A program made the position numbers and the translations under genes. Of a DNA stretch of 64,000 bases, positions 42,467 through 51,536 are shown piece after piece. The notes under the pieces are model-generated. The model was not told the DNA's origin and made no database searches. It was given only the letters and a program-made list of their open reading frames with translations. Source of the DNA: Butyricimonas sp. Marseille-P3923 (GTDB lineage Bacteria; Bacteroidota; Bacteroidia; Bacteroidales; Marinifilaceae); contig NZ_FXXL01000007.1 in NCBI RefSeq assembly GCF_900184685.1, positions 620,001 to 684,000 of the forward strand, given 5' to 3'. Each line of letters opens with the position of its first letter. Position 1 is the first letter of the stretch.

Positions 42467-43054
42467 ATGGATAGAATCAGATTAAAAGTTTTCGGGCTGT
42501 CATACCAGAGTATGTCGACCACGGGGGCATATGCGTTAGTACTCGCGGAAGAACACGACGCCTTCCGTATTCCCATTATTATCGGGATAGCGGAGGCGCA
42601 GTCGATCGCCATACAGTTGGAACACCTCGATTCGCAACGCCCCCTCACGCATGATCTGGTAAAGAATCTGGCGGATAGTCTGGGAGCTACCTTGGAAGAA
42701 GTTTCTATTTATCACTGGGAAGCGGGTATCTTTTATTCGGAATTGCGTTTCCGTCGCGGGGAGGAGATACTGAAGATAGATTCGAGGACTTCGGATGCCG
42801 TGGCCCTTGCGTTGCGCTACAATTGCCCGATTTACATCACGAGGGAGGTGATTATCCAAACGGCAATACCTATAGCCGACACGAGTATTATAAAAGAACA
42901 CTTGGAAAAAGTACAGGCGGAGATAGCAAAAGTGAAAGAATCGGAATTAACGGAGGAAGATTTGCAACGTTTGTTGGAAGAAGCCGTAAAGAATGAAGAT
43001 TACGAGAATGCGTCCCGGTACAGGGATTTGTTGAAATCTCGAAAAGGCGAATAA
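42467..43054 (+). CDS. Bifunctional nuclease family protein with UVR motif
   Basis: 195 residues. Residues 1-130 are the BFN (DUF151) domain: LVLAEEHDAFRIPIIIGIAEA, RPLTHDLVKNLADSLGATLE, IDSRTSDAVALALRYNCPIY. The C-terminus has a UvrB/UvrC-type motif (LQRLLEEAVKNEDYENASRYR). Plant relatives show DNase and RNase activity, the bacterial role is unknown. Pgi follows after 15 bases, so they are probably cotranscribed. Confidence 0.92.
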   Translation: MDRIRLKVFGLSYQSMSTTGAYALVLAEEHDAFRIPIIIGIAEAQSIAIQLEHLDSQRPLTHDLVKNLADSLGATLEEVSIYHWEAGIFYSELRFRRGEEILKIDSRTSDAVALALRYNCPIYITREVIIQTAIPIADTSIIKEHLEKVQAEIAKVKESELTEEDLQRLLEEAVKNEDYENASRYRDLLKSRKGE

Positions 43055-43069
43055 TAAAATACAGAAACA

Positions 43070-44365
43070 ATGAATCGCGTTAAACTTGACTACTCGAAAG
43101 TATTGCCGTTCGTGGGAGAGAAAGAGATCTCTGCGCGAAGGGAAAAAGCATCACAGGCATTGAAAGGCTTGGAAAACGGAACGTGTAAAGGAAGTGAATT
43201 TCTTGGATGGCTGGATCTTCCGGCACGGATCACGAGTGAAGAACTGGATCGGATAGAGGCGTGTGCTGCGCGACTGAGGGCGGAAACGGACGTGGTGGTC
43301 ATTGTCGGCATCGGCGGCTCGTACTTGGGTGCCAAGGCGGTGATCGAGTCGATGGCGGGCAGCTTCGACGCCTTCTCCGGTACAAAGGTCGTTTTTGCCG
43401 GGCATAACGTCAGCGAGGATTACTTGTACGAGTTGCAGGAGTTTTTGAAAGACAAGAAATTCGGGATATGCGTCATATCCAAATCGGGAACCACCACCGA
43501 GCCGGCAGTTGCTTTCCGTTTGTTGAAAGAACAATTAATCGGGCAGGAAGGGGTGCAGGTTTCCCGTCAGCGTATCGTGGCGATCACGGACGAGCGGAAA
43601 GGGGCTTTGCGCGCTCTGGCGGACAAGGAAGGATACCAAACGTTTGTTATCCCGGATAATGTCGGGGGACGTTACTCCGTGCTGACTCCCGTGGGATTAC
43701 TGCCTGTTGCCATTGCCGGGCATGATATCCGGGCGTTGGTGAAAGGTGCCGCCGACATGAGAACGTACGGCAAAGAGAACGGGGCTGAACTGTCCGCCAC
43801 CTATGCCGCCGTGCGCAATGCTTTGTACGAGAAAGGGTACACGATTGAGATCACTGTCAACTTCAACCCGAAACTGCATTACGTGGCGGAATGGTGGAAA
43901 CAGTTGTACGGGGAAAGCGAGGGAAAAGAACACAAAGGCATATTCCCCGCTAGCGTGGATTTCACGACAGACCTGCATTCCATGGGACAATATATTCAAG
44001 AAGGACGCCGGGATTTGTTTGAAACGGTGCTCTCTGTCGAGAAGACGAAACACCAGTTGCTGGTGCCTTGTGACGCCCACGATTTGGATAAATTGAACTA
44101 TCTGGCGGGCAAACGCATCGACGAAGTGAACAAGATGGCGGAACTGGGAACCCAACTGGCTCACGTGGACGGGGGCGTGCCTAATATCCGTGTCGTGATA
44201 CCCGAATTGACGGAATATTACTTGGGACAACTGTTCTACTTCTACGAGCTGGCTTGCGGCATATCCGGCGGCATCCTCGGCGTGAACACCTTCGACCAGC
44301 CGGGCGTGGAAGCGTACAAAAATAATATGTTCATGCTTCTGGGAAAACCGGGGTACGGGAAGTAA
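43070..44365 (+). CDS. pgi: Glucose-6-phosphate isomerase
   Basis: 431 residues, the shorter form seen in Firmicutes and Bacteroidota. It interconverts glucose-6-phosphate and fructose-6-phosphate. Substrate loop [14 protein letters not shown], phosphate-binding [31 protein letters not shown] and the C-terminal base region [13 protein letters not shown] are all present. Confidence 0.96.
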   Translation: MNRVKLDYSKVLPFVGEKEISARREKASQALKGLENGTCKGSEFLGWLDLPARITSEELDRIEACAARLRAETDVVVIVGIGGSYLGAKAVIESMAGSFDAFSGTKVVFAGHNVSEDYLYELQEFLKDKKFGICVISKSGTTTEPAVAFRLLKEQLIGQEGVQVSRQRIVAITDERKGALRALADKEGYQTFVIPDNVGGRYSVLTPVGLLPVAIAGHDIRALVKGAADMRTYGKENGAELSATYAAVRNALYEKGYTIEITVNFNPKLHYVAEWWKQLYGESEGKEHKGIFPASVDFTTDLHSMGQYIQEGRRDLFETVLSVEKTKHQLLVPCDAHDLDKLNYLAGKRIDEVNKMAELGTQLAHVDGGVPNIRVVIPELTEYYLGQLFYFYELACGISGGILGVNTFDQPGVEAYKNNMFMLLGKPGYGK

Positions 44366-44381
44366 TCACCTTCGGCGAGTT

Positions 44382-44440
44382 GAGGAACTACCACCCCTAG
44401 CCCCTCCTTACACCGAAGGGGCTAGGGGTGGTAGTTCCTC
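44382..44440. terminator. 24-bp perfect hairpin after pgi
   Basis: Left arm 44382-44405 (GAGGAACTACCACCCC...), 11-nt loop, right arm 44417-44440, perfectly complementary. No T tract follows, so it may be an intergenic repeat that also works as a terminator. A bit of family 2 (TTCGGCGAGTTG) precedes it, and family 4 units (TTTTCAATTTTCCATTTTC) follow up to 44474. Confidence 0.65.
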
Positions 44441-44524
44441 ATTTTCAATTTTCCATTTTCAACTTTCAATTATTTTGTAACTTTTCACTATACTTGTTCG
44501 TCATATCGATAAACAAGATTCTGT

Positions 44525-45691
44525 ATGTTAAAAAAGTTACTGATAGCGTGCGTCGTTTTTTGTACCGGGGTGGCGGAAACCCGGGCACAGGCGAAGGATT
44601 ACCGGATTCACGGGGAGATATATACCGTGATGAACACGACGGTAAGCGGTTATATTTACTGGGGAAGGAATTTATACTGGACGGATATATTCTCTGCGTC
44701 CAAGCCGGAAAATCCTTATACCCGTTACGTGAACGAGGTTGTACCTGTCGCCCACCAGTTTGCCTGTCGCTTCGGGAACATCAAGCGGATTCGCGTGATC
44801 GGGGATAACCGGATCGAATTGGAGATACGCGACGGGCATATCATCGAACTGGAGGATTGGTTGCCATCCGGCAACAGGGGCAGCTTGAGGATAGAGGCGG
44901 ACAAGGAAACCGCTATCGCGTGGGATCTTATCAGCGAGATCGTTTTTAGCGCGGCCCCCGACACGGCGAGGGAACCCGCCGATACGCCTATCACGGGTAC
45001 GGTGGAAACACCTCACGGGCGGTACACGGGCATCGTGCAATGGGACAGGGACGAAAATTCGTTGTCCCACGTGTTGGACGGGCGTTCGGGAACGAGCGGT
45101 ATCACTATCGCTTTCAAGAATATACGAAGCATCGCGTCGTCGGGAAATTCATGTCAGGTGGTGTTGAACAGCGGACGGGAGTTCGTCCTGTGGGGCGAGA
45201 ATGACGTGGACGAGAGAAACCGGGGAATCGTGGTGAATATGCCGTCCGTGGGGCAGGTCGTCGTGGGATGGGCGGATTTCAAGACGTTCAAAAGCATCCC
45301 GTTGAATCAGGTAAACCTGCTGAAGTATAGCGATTTCATGTTGCCCCGGCGGATACGGGGCACGGTGGAGCTGAAACGGGACGAGGTACTGGAAGGCGTG
45401 CTGGCGTACGATCTGGACGAGGCGATGGATTTCGAGCTGTTGGACGGGCGGAACGGTAACGTGGCGTATCGTATTCCTTTCCGGAATATCCGGGTTATAG
45501 AGCCGAAGAATCACAAGTACACGTGGCTGCAACTCGGCAACGGCGGCGAGCTGGTGTTGGGTGAAGAGCGCGACGTGACCTTTGACAACGACGGCATACT
45601 CGTGTTCGACGCGAAAGGCGCGGCGAGGTACGTCCGTTGGCGCGACGTGAAGCGGGTTTCCTTGCCGGCAAAAGAGGAGGGGAATGAATAG
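44525..45691 (+). CDS. Exported beta-rich repeat protein, first gene of the ECF operon
   Basis: 388 residues with a signal peptide ending at TRAQA. The mature part shows a pattern seen about three times: a strand reading G-[TI]-V, a WD or YDLDE turn, an LDGR-G turn, an I-FKNIRSI or I-PFRNIRVI strand, and a strand with L-NGGE-VL or LNSGREFVLWG followed by a DV---N-GI-V motif. It is therefore probably a repeated small beta domain in the periplasm or on the surface. No family recognised. Its end overlaps the sigma factor start by eight bases, so the two are translationally coupled. Confidence 0.7.
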   Translation: MLKKLLIACVVFCTGVAETRAQAKDYRIHGEIYTVMNTTVSGYIYWGRNLYWTDIFSASKPENPYTRYVNEVVPVAHQFACRFGNIKRIRVIGDNRIELEIRDGHIIELEDWLPSGNRGSLRIEADKETAIAWDLISEIVFSAAPDTAREPADTPITGTVETPHGRYTGIVQWDRDENSLSHVLDGRSGTSGITIAFKNIRSIASSGNSCQVVLNSGREFVLWGENDVDERNRGIVVNMPSVGQVVVGWADFKTFKSIPLNQVNLLKYSDFMLPRRIRGTVELKRDEVLEGVLAYDLDEAMDFELLDGRNGNVAYRIPFRNIRVIEPKNHKYTWLQLGNGGELVLGEERDVTFDNDGILVFDAKGAARYVRWRDVKRVSLPAKEEGNE

Positions 45692-46169
45692 GGTGGAATA
45701 TAACCGGGCGGTGGATGCGTTCTCCGATGACGTGTATCGTTTTATACACAAGATGTGCAGGTCGAGGGAAATGGCGGAAGACATCGTGCAGGACAGTTAC
45801 CTGAAACTGTGGGAGGAGGTCGCCCGCGTCGATTACGGGAAAGCCAAGGCTTTCCTCTTCAGCACGTCCTATCACCGGATGATCGATATCCTGCGGCGCG
45901 AGAACAAGTTCGGGGACATCGAGTCCGTCGGCGACCGGGTGGAGGATACGTCGCCCGCCTACACGGGATTGCGGGAGGTGCTGGAATCGGCTTTGGCGAA
46001 ATTGCCGCCGGTACAGAAAACCGTCGTTCTGCTGCGGGATTACGAGGCGTATTCCTATCAAGAGATAGCGGAGATCACGGGACTGAACGAATCGCAAGTG
46101 AAAGTGTACATCTTTCGGGCGAGGGCATTTATGAAGGAGTTTATCCGTCGACCGGACGTGGTCGTTTAA
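45684..46169 (+). CDS. ECF-type RNA polymerase sigma factor
   Basis: 161 residues, with only region 2 (AFSDDVYRFIHKMCRSREMA, EDIVQDSYLKLWE, AKAFLFSTSYHRMIDILRRE) and region 4 (ALAKLPPVQKTVVLLRDYEA, YSYQEIAEITGLNESQVKVY), as in ECF sigma factors. It should steer RNA polymerase to a few envelope-related promoters. It lies between an exported protein and an anti-sigma-like membrane protein. Confidence 0.94.
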   Translation: MNRVEYNRAVDAFSDDVYRFIHKMCRSREMAEDIVQDSYLKLWEEVARVDYGKAKAFLFSTSYHRMIDILRRENKFGDIESVGDRVEDTSPAYTGLREVLESALAKLPPVQKTVVLLRDYEAYSYQEIAEITGLNESQVKVYIFRARAFMKEFIRRPDVVV

Positions 46170-46181
46170 GCGGGAGAAGAT

Positions 46182-47096
46182 ATGATAACGAGAGAGAATT
46201 ACGAGATTTATTTCATGGATTACCTCGACGGTGTGCTGCCGGGGGAGTGCCGCGAGGAGTTGCGGGCGTTTCTGCTGGCGAATCCCGATCTGGAGGAGTT
46301 GTTGGACGGGATGGACGGCGTGCGCCTGCAACCGGAACGGGATGTGTTCGGGAAAAAGGAAGAATTGAAGCGGCACGCGTCCGCGAGGGAACTGGCCTAC
46401 TATGCCATAGCCGAGGCGGAAGGCGTGATAACAGAGGAAGAGCGGCAATGGGTACGCGATAACGCGGGGGAGGATGAATTCGGGAGGGAAGTGGCGGCGT
46501 ACCGTGCGACACGGGTGCAACCTGACCGCGGGCAGGTGTTCGGGAGGAAAGACGCGACGCGTCGTTACCCGGCGGTGATCGTCTGGATGAAGCGTTACGC
46601 GGGAGTCGCCGCGGTTGCCATTTTTGCAGTGGTACTTGTTTTGTATATCACGAGGGAGCGGGAATTTTCCCCGGACAGCCTGCCGCAGCTTACGGCGCGA
46701 ACCGAACCGGTTTCCTTGCCGGAACTCCCTGCGCGGGTGACGGAACCGGAGAAGATGGAACCCCGGCAAGAGGATAAGCCGCGAGTTGATATCGTTCCCG
46801 TCACGACACCCGCCGTGCCGACGGAACGGGTGGAACCCGTCAACTTGATCGAGAGCGCGAAAAACATCGTCGTTCACGCCGAGATACTGCCGCCGCGACC
46901 GAATGAAATGCTGGTTTCCCCCTACGAGGGCGTGCGGGTAAGGCTGGAAGTGAAGGAACAGCGTCCCCGCCCGCTCCGCGTCATCGCTCCCGATCTCGAG
47001 AGTTCGGACAATATTCTCAGCTCGATCGTCAACGCGGGAAGAAACGTGGTGAGCCGATTCAGGAACAGGGAGGAAAAAGATGAAGATCGCCTGTAA
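46182..47096 (+). CDS. Anti-sigma factor-like membrane protein
   Basis: 304 residues. The N-terminal part NYEIYFMDYLDGVLPGECRE, with FLLANPDLEELLDG, is the cysteine-free anti-sigma fold common in Bacteroidota. One membrane helix lies at about 139-157 (AGVAAVAIFAVVLVLYI), and the rest (about 145 residues, proline-rich) would face the periplasm, ending in a basic and acidic tail. No FecR domain, so the input is probably not a TonB receptor. It begins 12 bases after the sigma gene. Confidence 0.8.
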   Translation: MITRENYEIYFMDYLDGVLPGECREELRAFLLANPDLEELLDGMDGVRLQPERDVFGKKEELKRHASARELAYYAIAEAEGVITEEERQWVRDNAGEDEFGREVAAYRATRVQPDRGQVFGRKDATRRYPAVIVWMKRYAGVAAVAIFAVVLVLYITREREFSPDSLPQLTARTEPVSLPELPARVTEPEKMEPRQEDKPRVDIVPVTTPAVPTERVEPVNLIESAKNIVVHAEILPPRPNEMLVSPYEGVRVRLEVKEQRPRPLRVIAPDLESSDNILSSIVNAGRNVVSRFRNREEKDEDRL

Positions 47097-47153
47097 CAAT
47101 CGGGGGTGTTCAACCGTCATGTGATAAAAGAAAATAATCTAAAGAAAAAGAAT

Positions 47154-48050
47154 ATGAAAAAGGTGGTTGTATATGTAATGTTTATGGTGTGCGTGCTGCC
47201 CGTGTCGGCACGGAGAGATACTGTCGTTATCCGCGACAACTGGCGCGTGGACACGATCCGGCAGAAAAGCGAAAAGGTCGATACCGTCGTCCGGGAATCG
47301 GAAATGATTATCTGGGACAACACGGTGAGAGAGTCGGGGAGAAGACCGAGGCGCTATTCCGAGGTTCCCTTGAAAACGGTAAGGGAGGAGAACCGGCGTG
47401 CTCTACGGCACCTCTTCCGGGGACACTGGAGCGGTTTCTATTTCGGGTTCGTGAATTTCGCCAACACGGACTATTCCAAGTACGGGGGGGACGATTTCAT
47501 GGAATTGGACTGGGGAAATTCTTTCGCCATGCAGTTCAATCTCTTCTCCCACGGCATGGGGGTGAACGAGCGGCGGACTCTCGGCGTGGTGACGGGAATC
47601 GGGTTCGAGTATCAACGGCTTTGTTTCGACCGGAATATCACGATACGTAAAGACGAACACGGTATGTTGCGCCCCCTTCCCTTGGACGAACTGGGAATCG
47701 GCAACACAAAAAGAAGCACTTTCAAGACGCTCTACATGACGATACCGCTTCTCGTGGAATGGCAATTCCCCGCGTCCGTGCACCGGAGAGCTTACCTGTC
47801 TACCGGGGTTGTCGGTGGCGTGCGGCTTCACTCGAAGACGAAAATCGTGTACAAGGACGAGAACGGCGACAAGCACCGGAAGAAAAACTCGGACAGCTAC
47901 GGCATGATTCCCTTGAAGGCCGATTGGACGGTACGTGCCGGGTATCGCGGCGTGTGCCTCTGGGGAAATTACACGTTGACCAACATGTTTAAAAAGAGCA
48001 AATCCCCTGAATTGCACCCGTACACGATCGGGGTAGGGTTCACGTTTTAA
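47154..48050 (+). CDS. Outer membrane beta-barrel protein of the ECF operon
   Basis: 298 residues from ATG 47154: signal peptide MKKVVVYVMFMVCVLPVSA, a charged periplasmic stretch of about 85 residues, and then alternating strands (GHWSGFYFGFVNFANTDY, VTGIGFEYQRLCFDR, LSTGVVGGVRLHSKTKIVY) ending in HPYTIGVGFTF. It is the usual form of a small barrel of the porin family with an N-terminal extension. The longer frame from 47106 lacks a signal peptide and is not used. Last gene of the operon. Confidence 0.8.
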   Translation: MKKVVVYVMFMVCVLPVSARRDTVVIRDNWRVDTIRQKSEKVDTVVRESEMIIWDNTVRESGRRPRRYSEVPLKTVREENRRALRHLFRGHWSGFYFGFVNFANTDYSKYGGDDFMELDWGNSFAMQFNLFSHGMGVNERRTLGVVTGIGFEYQRLCFDRNITIRKDEHGMLRPLPLDELGIGNTKRSTFKTLYMTIPLLVEWQFPASVHRRAYLSTGVVGGVRLHSKTKIVYKDENGDKHRKKNSDSYGMIPLKADWTVRAGYRGVCLWGNYTLTNMFKKSKSPELHPYTIGVGFTF

Positions 48051-48150
48051 TTTATGATTTATGATTTACGATTTATGATTGAAGGATTGCCGAAGCGAAG
48101 TAGTACTCCAATCATAAATCAAGAAATCGTGAATCATAAATCGTGAATCA
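48049..48150. repeat. Family 3 inverted-repeat element between convergent genes
   Basis: TTTATGATTTATGATTTACG at 48051 and AATCATAAATCAAGAAATCG at 48111, around a core with GCCGAAGCGAAGT. It spans the gap between the outer membrane gene and the convergent DUF6266-like gene and may act as a bidirectional terminator. Confidence 0.78.
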
Positions 48151-48822
48151 CGGGATCACCGGTTCGATAACTTCCGCTTTCACGTACCTGCTATCGGAGT
48201 ACGCGCTCCAGTCGGGCGACGTGAAGAACGGGTAGAGATGCACGGTTTCCGTTTCCGGGTGGGCGGAGTCGGGGAGGGCGATTCGCGCGAAACACTCGCC
48301 GCGGGTGAAGGATGTCATGATGAATTGCGGCGAATCGGGGCGCGAGTCATAGAAAAATCCCAGTGCCAGAGAGTCATTCGGGTTCGCTCGCCCGTACTCG
48401 CGGGCGGGTGCGTTCCAGTAGAGAAAAAACGTCCACCCCTCGCGGTTCACCCGCGTATCCCTCGGTGGCACGAGATCGCCCTTGCAGAAGTGGAAATCGG
48501 GAAAGTAATCCACGCCCTGCAACTTCAAGTCGAGCACGGGATAATTGAGCTTCCTGAAAATATCCAAGTAGGTTAGGCTGAAACACTCCCCGTACATGTT
48601 CCACGCGAAGTAGAGCACCGGGGAGAGCCGGAAAAAGTTGACAGGAAACGTTCCCGTTATCTCCATGGCGTCCCTCGCCACTTGTTGTTTCTCCGTGGCG
48701 GGTCGCTCCACTTTCTCCCGCTTGGCTGGCATGGCGCATAGTTTATCGTTCCGGTAATAATATCTTATCCCGTTCAGGATAAAACTCTTGCGCGTCGGGT
48801 CGGATTGATTTTTTCTTCCCAT
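48148..48822 (-). CDS. DUF6266-like protein
   Basis: 224 residues, no signal peptide. The N-terminal GIRYYYRNDKLCAMPAKREK, then RPATEKQQVARDAM, the central WTFFLYWNAPAREYGRANPN and the end VHLYPFFTSPDWSAYSDSRY follow the plan I recall for DUF6266 proteins of Bacteroidota (N-terminal PTEKQ motif, NDK/NDS-x-L--V-Y strand, C-terminal Y-x-F-x-S---YSDS-Y). No function is known. Divergent from the second such gene at 49238; the pair is separated by 415 bases. Confidence 0.5.
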   Translation of the reverse strand: MGRKNQSDPTRKSFILNGIRYYYRNDKLCAMPAKREKVERPATEKQQVARDAMEITGTFPVNFFRLSPVLYFAWNMYGECFSLTYLDIFRKLNYPVLDLKLQGVDYFPDFHFCKGDLVPPRDTRVNREGWTFFLYWNAPAREYGRANPNDSLALGFFYDSRPDSPQFIMTSFTRGECFARIALPDSAHPETETVHLYPFFTSPDWSAYSDSRYVKAEVIEPVIP

Positions 48823-49237
48823 GGCTATCGAATTAAACGGTTACACTAATCCCCTCTTTATCTCGTACCATGTAAAAATAAACAATTATTTTGAATTAAC
48901 AAAGTACTTATCAGAAAATGTTATCAACTTGTTAATAAGTTCTGCATGAGTTCTGCATAAGTAAGCCACGCGGGATACGACCGGTTTTAGGCTGTATATT
49001 GTTGTACACGTGTTGTTTACATGGTGTTTTACATAGTCGTGTGAAAGAGTGGTATTAAGAATTAAAAAATATTAATATTTAACATCAAATTCCATTGGAA
49101 ATGAAAATAATAGTTCTAACTTGTGATTGGAAAAGAACATAAATCTTCCCTGTAAATCGCGGAAAGATGCGCGTGCACTTCCTGTCCTGCCGGACGGTTA
49201 GTGCCGGACTTTTATTAACTGTTTAAAATTAAAAACT

Positions 49238-50287
49238 ATGAGAAAGAGAATTGTAGGATGCTCAAGCGTGCGAGGCACGTTGCTTGACCAAGTACATTAC
49301 CCCCACCCGTTTGAACCGGGTGTGACCGTGGTGCGCCTCTTGTCGAACAAGAAAGTGAAGCTGAACGAAACCGTGGCGAAGAACGATGCCGCCTTCGGCG
49401 GGTTGGGCAGGGAAGGCGGTTACCTGTTGCCGGGGGCGAAAGTGGGTTTCCCGTACACCGGGCGGGAGGCTTCCGGGCATTCCCGTTTCGTGGGCGTGAA
49501 CGCCGTGACGGGCGTGTCAACGGCGGTAAAGATAGACCCGGAAACCCCGTACGATCCCGAGCAGAGCGTGTCGAAACAATACACTTACCTGATCGATTAC
49601 CCGAACCTGATTCTTGCCGCGGGCAAAGTGCCGCCGATTGCCGTGACCGTGACGCTCGACAGGGAAGCGCGTAAAATTTCCTGCGTGCAGGCAGCGGACA
49701 CGACGTTGGGAACAAACCGTAACCCGGACGACGTGGGGTATTGCGTGTTATACGACCCGACGAGCAAAACGTGCATCGTGCAGCGATTGCGCGCGCGGTC
49801 GGAGGAAGGATCGACCTCGACGGCGATTCCCGCGAACGTCAATCTCGACACGCTTTTCGCTTACGTTTTCACCGCTCGCGCCAACGGGAAACCGACGTCC
49901 GATTCCGAGTGCAAGCTGCAAGGTGATTCCAACCTCGTGGCAATCAATCGTATCGCTAAAGATATGAAGTTGAAGTTCCCGCTTGCCGGGGCGATTGATA
50001 AACTGAATGCCGCCGTCGACATGGAACTGGCAAGACGGGCAACCGAACGCGAGCGACTCCGGGAGGCGGAGGAAGAAAAACGAGAAGAGGAGAAAGCGAG
50101 AAGGATAGCGAGCGGGGAGAACGCGGCGGTTGCCGCGGAGGAAAGGGACGCACTTCTTGATAGTATCCTCGATGACGTGTCCGGTGTCGCGGACGCCCCC
50201 GACGAACACGCCCGGCAATTCGACGAGAGAATGCAGGTACTCGCCGACACGATCTTCACCTTGAAGAAAAAGCACGAGAGCGGTTGA
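49238..50287 (+). CDS. DUF6266-like protein with C-terminal coiled coil
   Basis: 349 residues, no signal peptide. Residues about 110-235 carry TYLIDYPNLILAAGKVPP, PDDVGYCVLYDPTSKTCIV and LFAYVFTARANGKPTSDSEC, the same layout as in DUF6266 proteins. The last 110 residues form a strongly charged coiled coil (ARRATERERLREAEEEKREE) and an acidic tail. The N-terminal 100 residues are unlike the other gene. The 415-base gap upstream (48823-49237) is A/T-rich, has a doubled AGTTCTGCAT motif near 48940, and shows no other feature. Function unknown. Confidence 0.55.
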   Translation: MRKRIVGCSSVRGTLLDQVHYPHPFEPGVTVVRLLSNKKVKLNETVAKNDAAFGGLGREGGYLLPGAKVGFPYTGREASGHSRFVGVNAVTGVSTAVKIDPETPYDPEQSVSKQYTYLIDYPNLILAAGKVPPIAVTVTLDREARKISCVQAADTTLGTNRNPDDVGYCVLYDPTSKTCIVQRLRARSEEGSTSTAIPANVNLDTLFAYVFTARANGKPTSDSECKLQGDSNLVAINRIAKDMKLKFPLAGAIDKLNAAVDMELARRATERERLREAEEEKREEEKARRIASGENAAVAAEERDALLDSILDDVSGVADAPDEHARQFDERMQVLADTIFTLKKKHESG

Positions 50288-50307
50288 AATGTAACTTTTC
50301 AAACATG

Positions 50308-50335
50308 ATAAAGGTATGCCCCGGCATACCTTTAT
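50308..50335. terminator. Bidirectional terminator between convergent genes
   Basis: ATAAAGGTATGCC and its complement GGCATACCTTTAT (50308-50335) around two C: a strong palindrome with A/T-rich flanks on both sides. It overlaps the last codons of hydF on the minus strand. Confidence 0.8.
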
Positions 50336-51528
50336 TTCGTTTGGAAAACCTCCGTTGCCCGGTGGAATATCCCGTGCAGGTAGGCGATGGTCATTCCGTA
50401 GTTGCTGACGGGGATGCCGGCTTCGATGGCGGGTTGGAGGCGGTTTTTAAGTTGTTTGCCCGTGATCATGCAACCGCCGCACTGGATGACCATGGCGTAG
50501 TCGGTGATGGGGCGGGTGATGGCGTCCAGTCCCGCGATGAAATCGAATTGAAAGTTTTTGCCCGTGTAATCCTGTAACCAACGGGGGATTTTGTGCCGTC
50601 CGATGTCCTCGCATGACACGTGGTGGGAGCAGGATTCGAGCATGAGCACGCGATCGCCCTCTTGCAGTCGTTCTATCCGGGGAGTACCTTTCATGTAAGC
50701 GTCGAAGTTCCCCTTGTGGCGTGCCAGCACGATGCTGAAACTTGTCAGCGGTATTTCGGGCGGAACGAGTGCCGCTACTTTTTTAAATACTTGACTGTCC
50801 GTGATTGCGAGGCGGGGACGTATCCCGGTATTCGCGAGGAAACGGGTGATCTCTTCCGGTTGCAGGACGATGGCGGTGGCGTGGTTGTCGAGTATGTCGC
50901 GGAGCATTTGTACTTGTGGAAGGATCATGCGTCCGGCGGGAGCCTCGGAGTCTATCGGGGTGACGAGCAACACGATGTCACCCGGGGCAATCAAGTCGCC
51001 GACGAGCGATCGCGGGCTGTCGTTTTCCGCGTGCCACACGCTTTTCAAGGCATCCAGAACGGGAGTGGTATCCGTGTCGCGTGTCGAGAAGTCGATGACC
51101 GGACAACTGTATTCCCGCGCGAGGCGTTCCTTCAATGCCGGCGAGAGGGGAGCTTCGTCCTTTTTGTTGTGAATGATAAGGAAGGGGAGTTCCTGTTTCT
51201 TGAAACGCCCGGCGAGTTGCCGCTCGTGTTCCCCGAATTGATTGCCCGCGATGACAAGGATGGCGATGTCGGCTTGCGAGATGGCGTCACGTGTTTTCGC
51301 GACGCGTGCTTCACCCAGTGCGCCGGAATCGTCAACGCCTGCCGTGTCGATAAATATGACCGACGCGAAGCCGGGAATCTCGTAGCTTCTTTTCACGAGG
51401 TCGGTAGTCGTTCCGGCAACGTCCGAAACGATAGCGATATTCTGGCCTGTCAAGGTGTTGATCAAGGAACTTTTTCCACTGTTGCGGCGACCTAACAGGA
51501 TGATGTGTAGTTTGTTGTCTTTGCCCAT
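50332..51528 (-). CDS. hydF: [FeFe]-hydrogenase maturation GTPase
   Basis: 398 residues. HydF is the scaffold that, with the radical SAM enzymes HydE and HydG, builds and delivers the two-iron subcluster of [FeFe] hydrogenase. GTPase motifs: GRRNSGKSSLIN, TTTD in VAGTTTDL, DTAGVDD and IHNKKD. The iron-sulfur ligands are visible as C-x-H in LESCSHH and CGGC in VIQCGGCM. Neither hydE nor hydG is in this window. The organism should make H2 or use it. Confidence 0.94.
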   Translation of the reverse strand: MGKDNKLHIILLGRRNSGKSSLINTLTGQNIAIVSDVAGTTTDLVKRSYEIPGFASVIFIDTAGVDDSGALGEARVAKTRDAISQADIAILVIAGNQFGEHERQLAGRFKKQELPFLIIHNKKDEAPLSPALKERLAREYSCPVIDFSTRDTDTTPVLDALKSVWHAENDSPRSLVGDLIAPGDIVLLVTPIDSEAPAGRMILPQVQMLRDILDNHATAIVLQPEEITRFLANTGIRPRLAITDSQVFKKVAALVPPEIPLTSFSIVLARHKGNFDAYMKGTPRIERLQEGDRVLMLESCSHHVSCEDIGRHKIPRWLQDYTGKNFQFDFIAGLDAITRPITDYAMVIQCGGCMITGKQLKNRLQPAIEAGIPVSNYGMTIAYLHGIFHRATEVFQTK

Positions 51529-51536
51529 GGGGGAGA

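Noticed and set aside
45495-47120. 541-codon minus-strand frame opposite the ECF operon
   Set aside because: It covers three plus-strand genes with well-supported products; long shadow frames are expected in G/C-rich genes with few stops on the other strand.
49236-49715. 159-codon minus-strand frame
   Set aside because: Arginine- and proline-rich shadow of the DUF6266-like gene.
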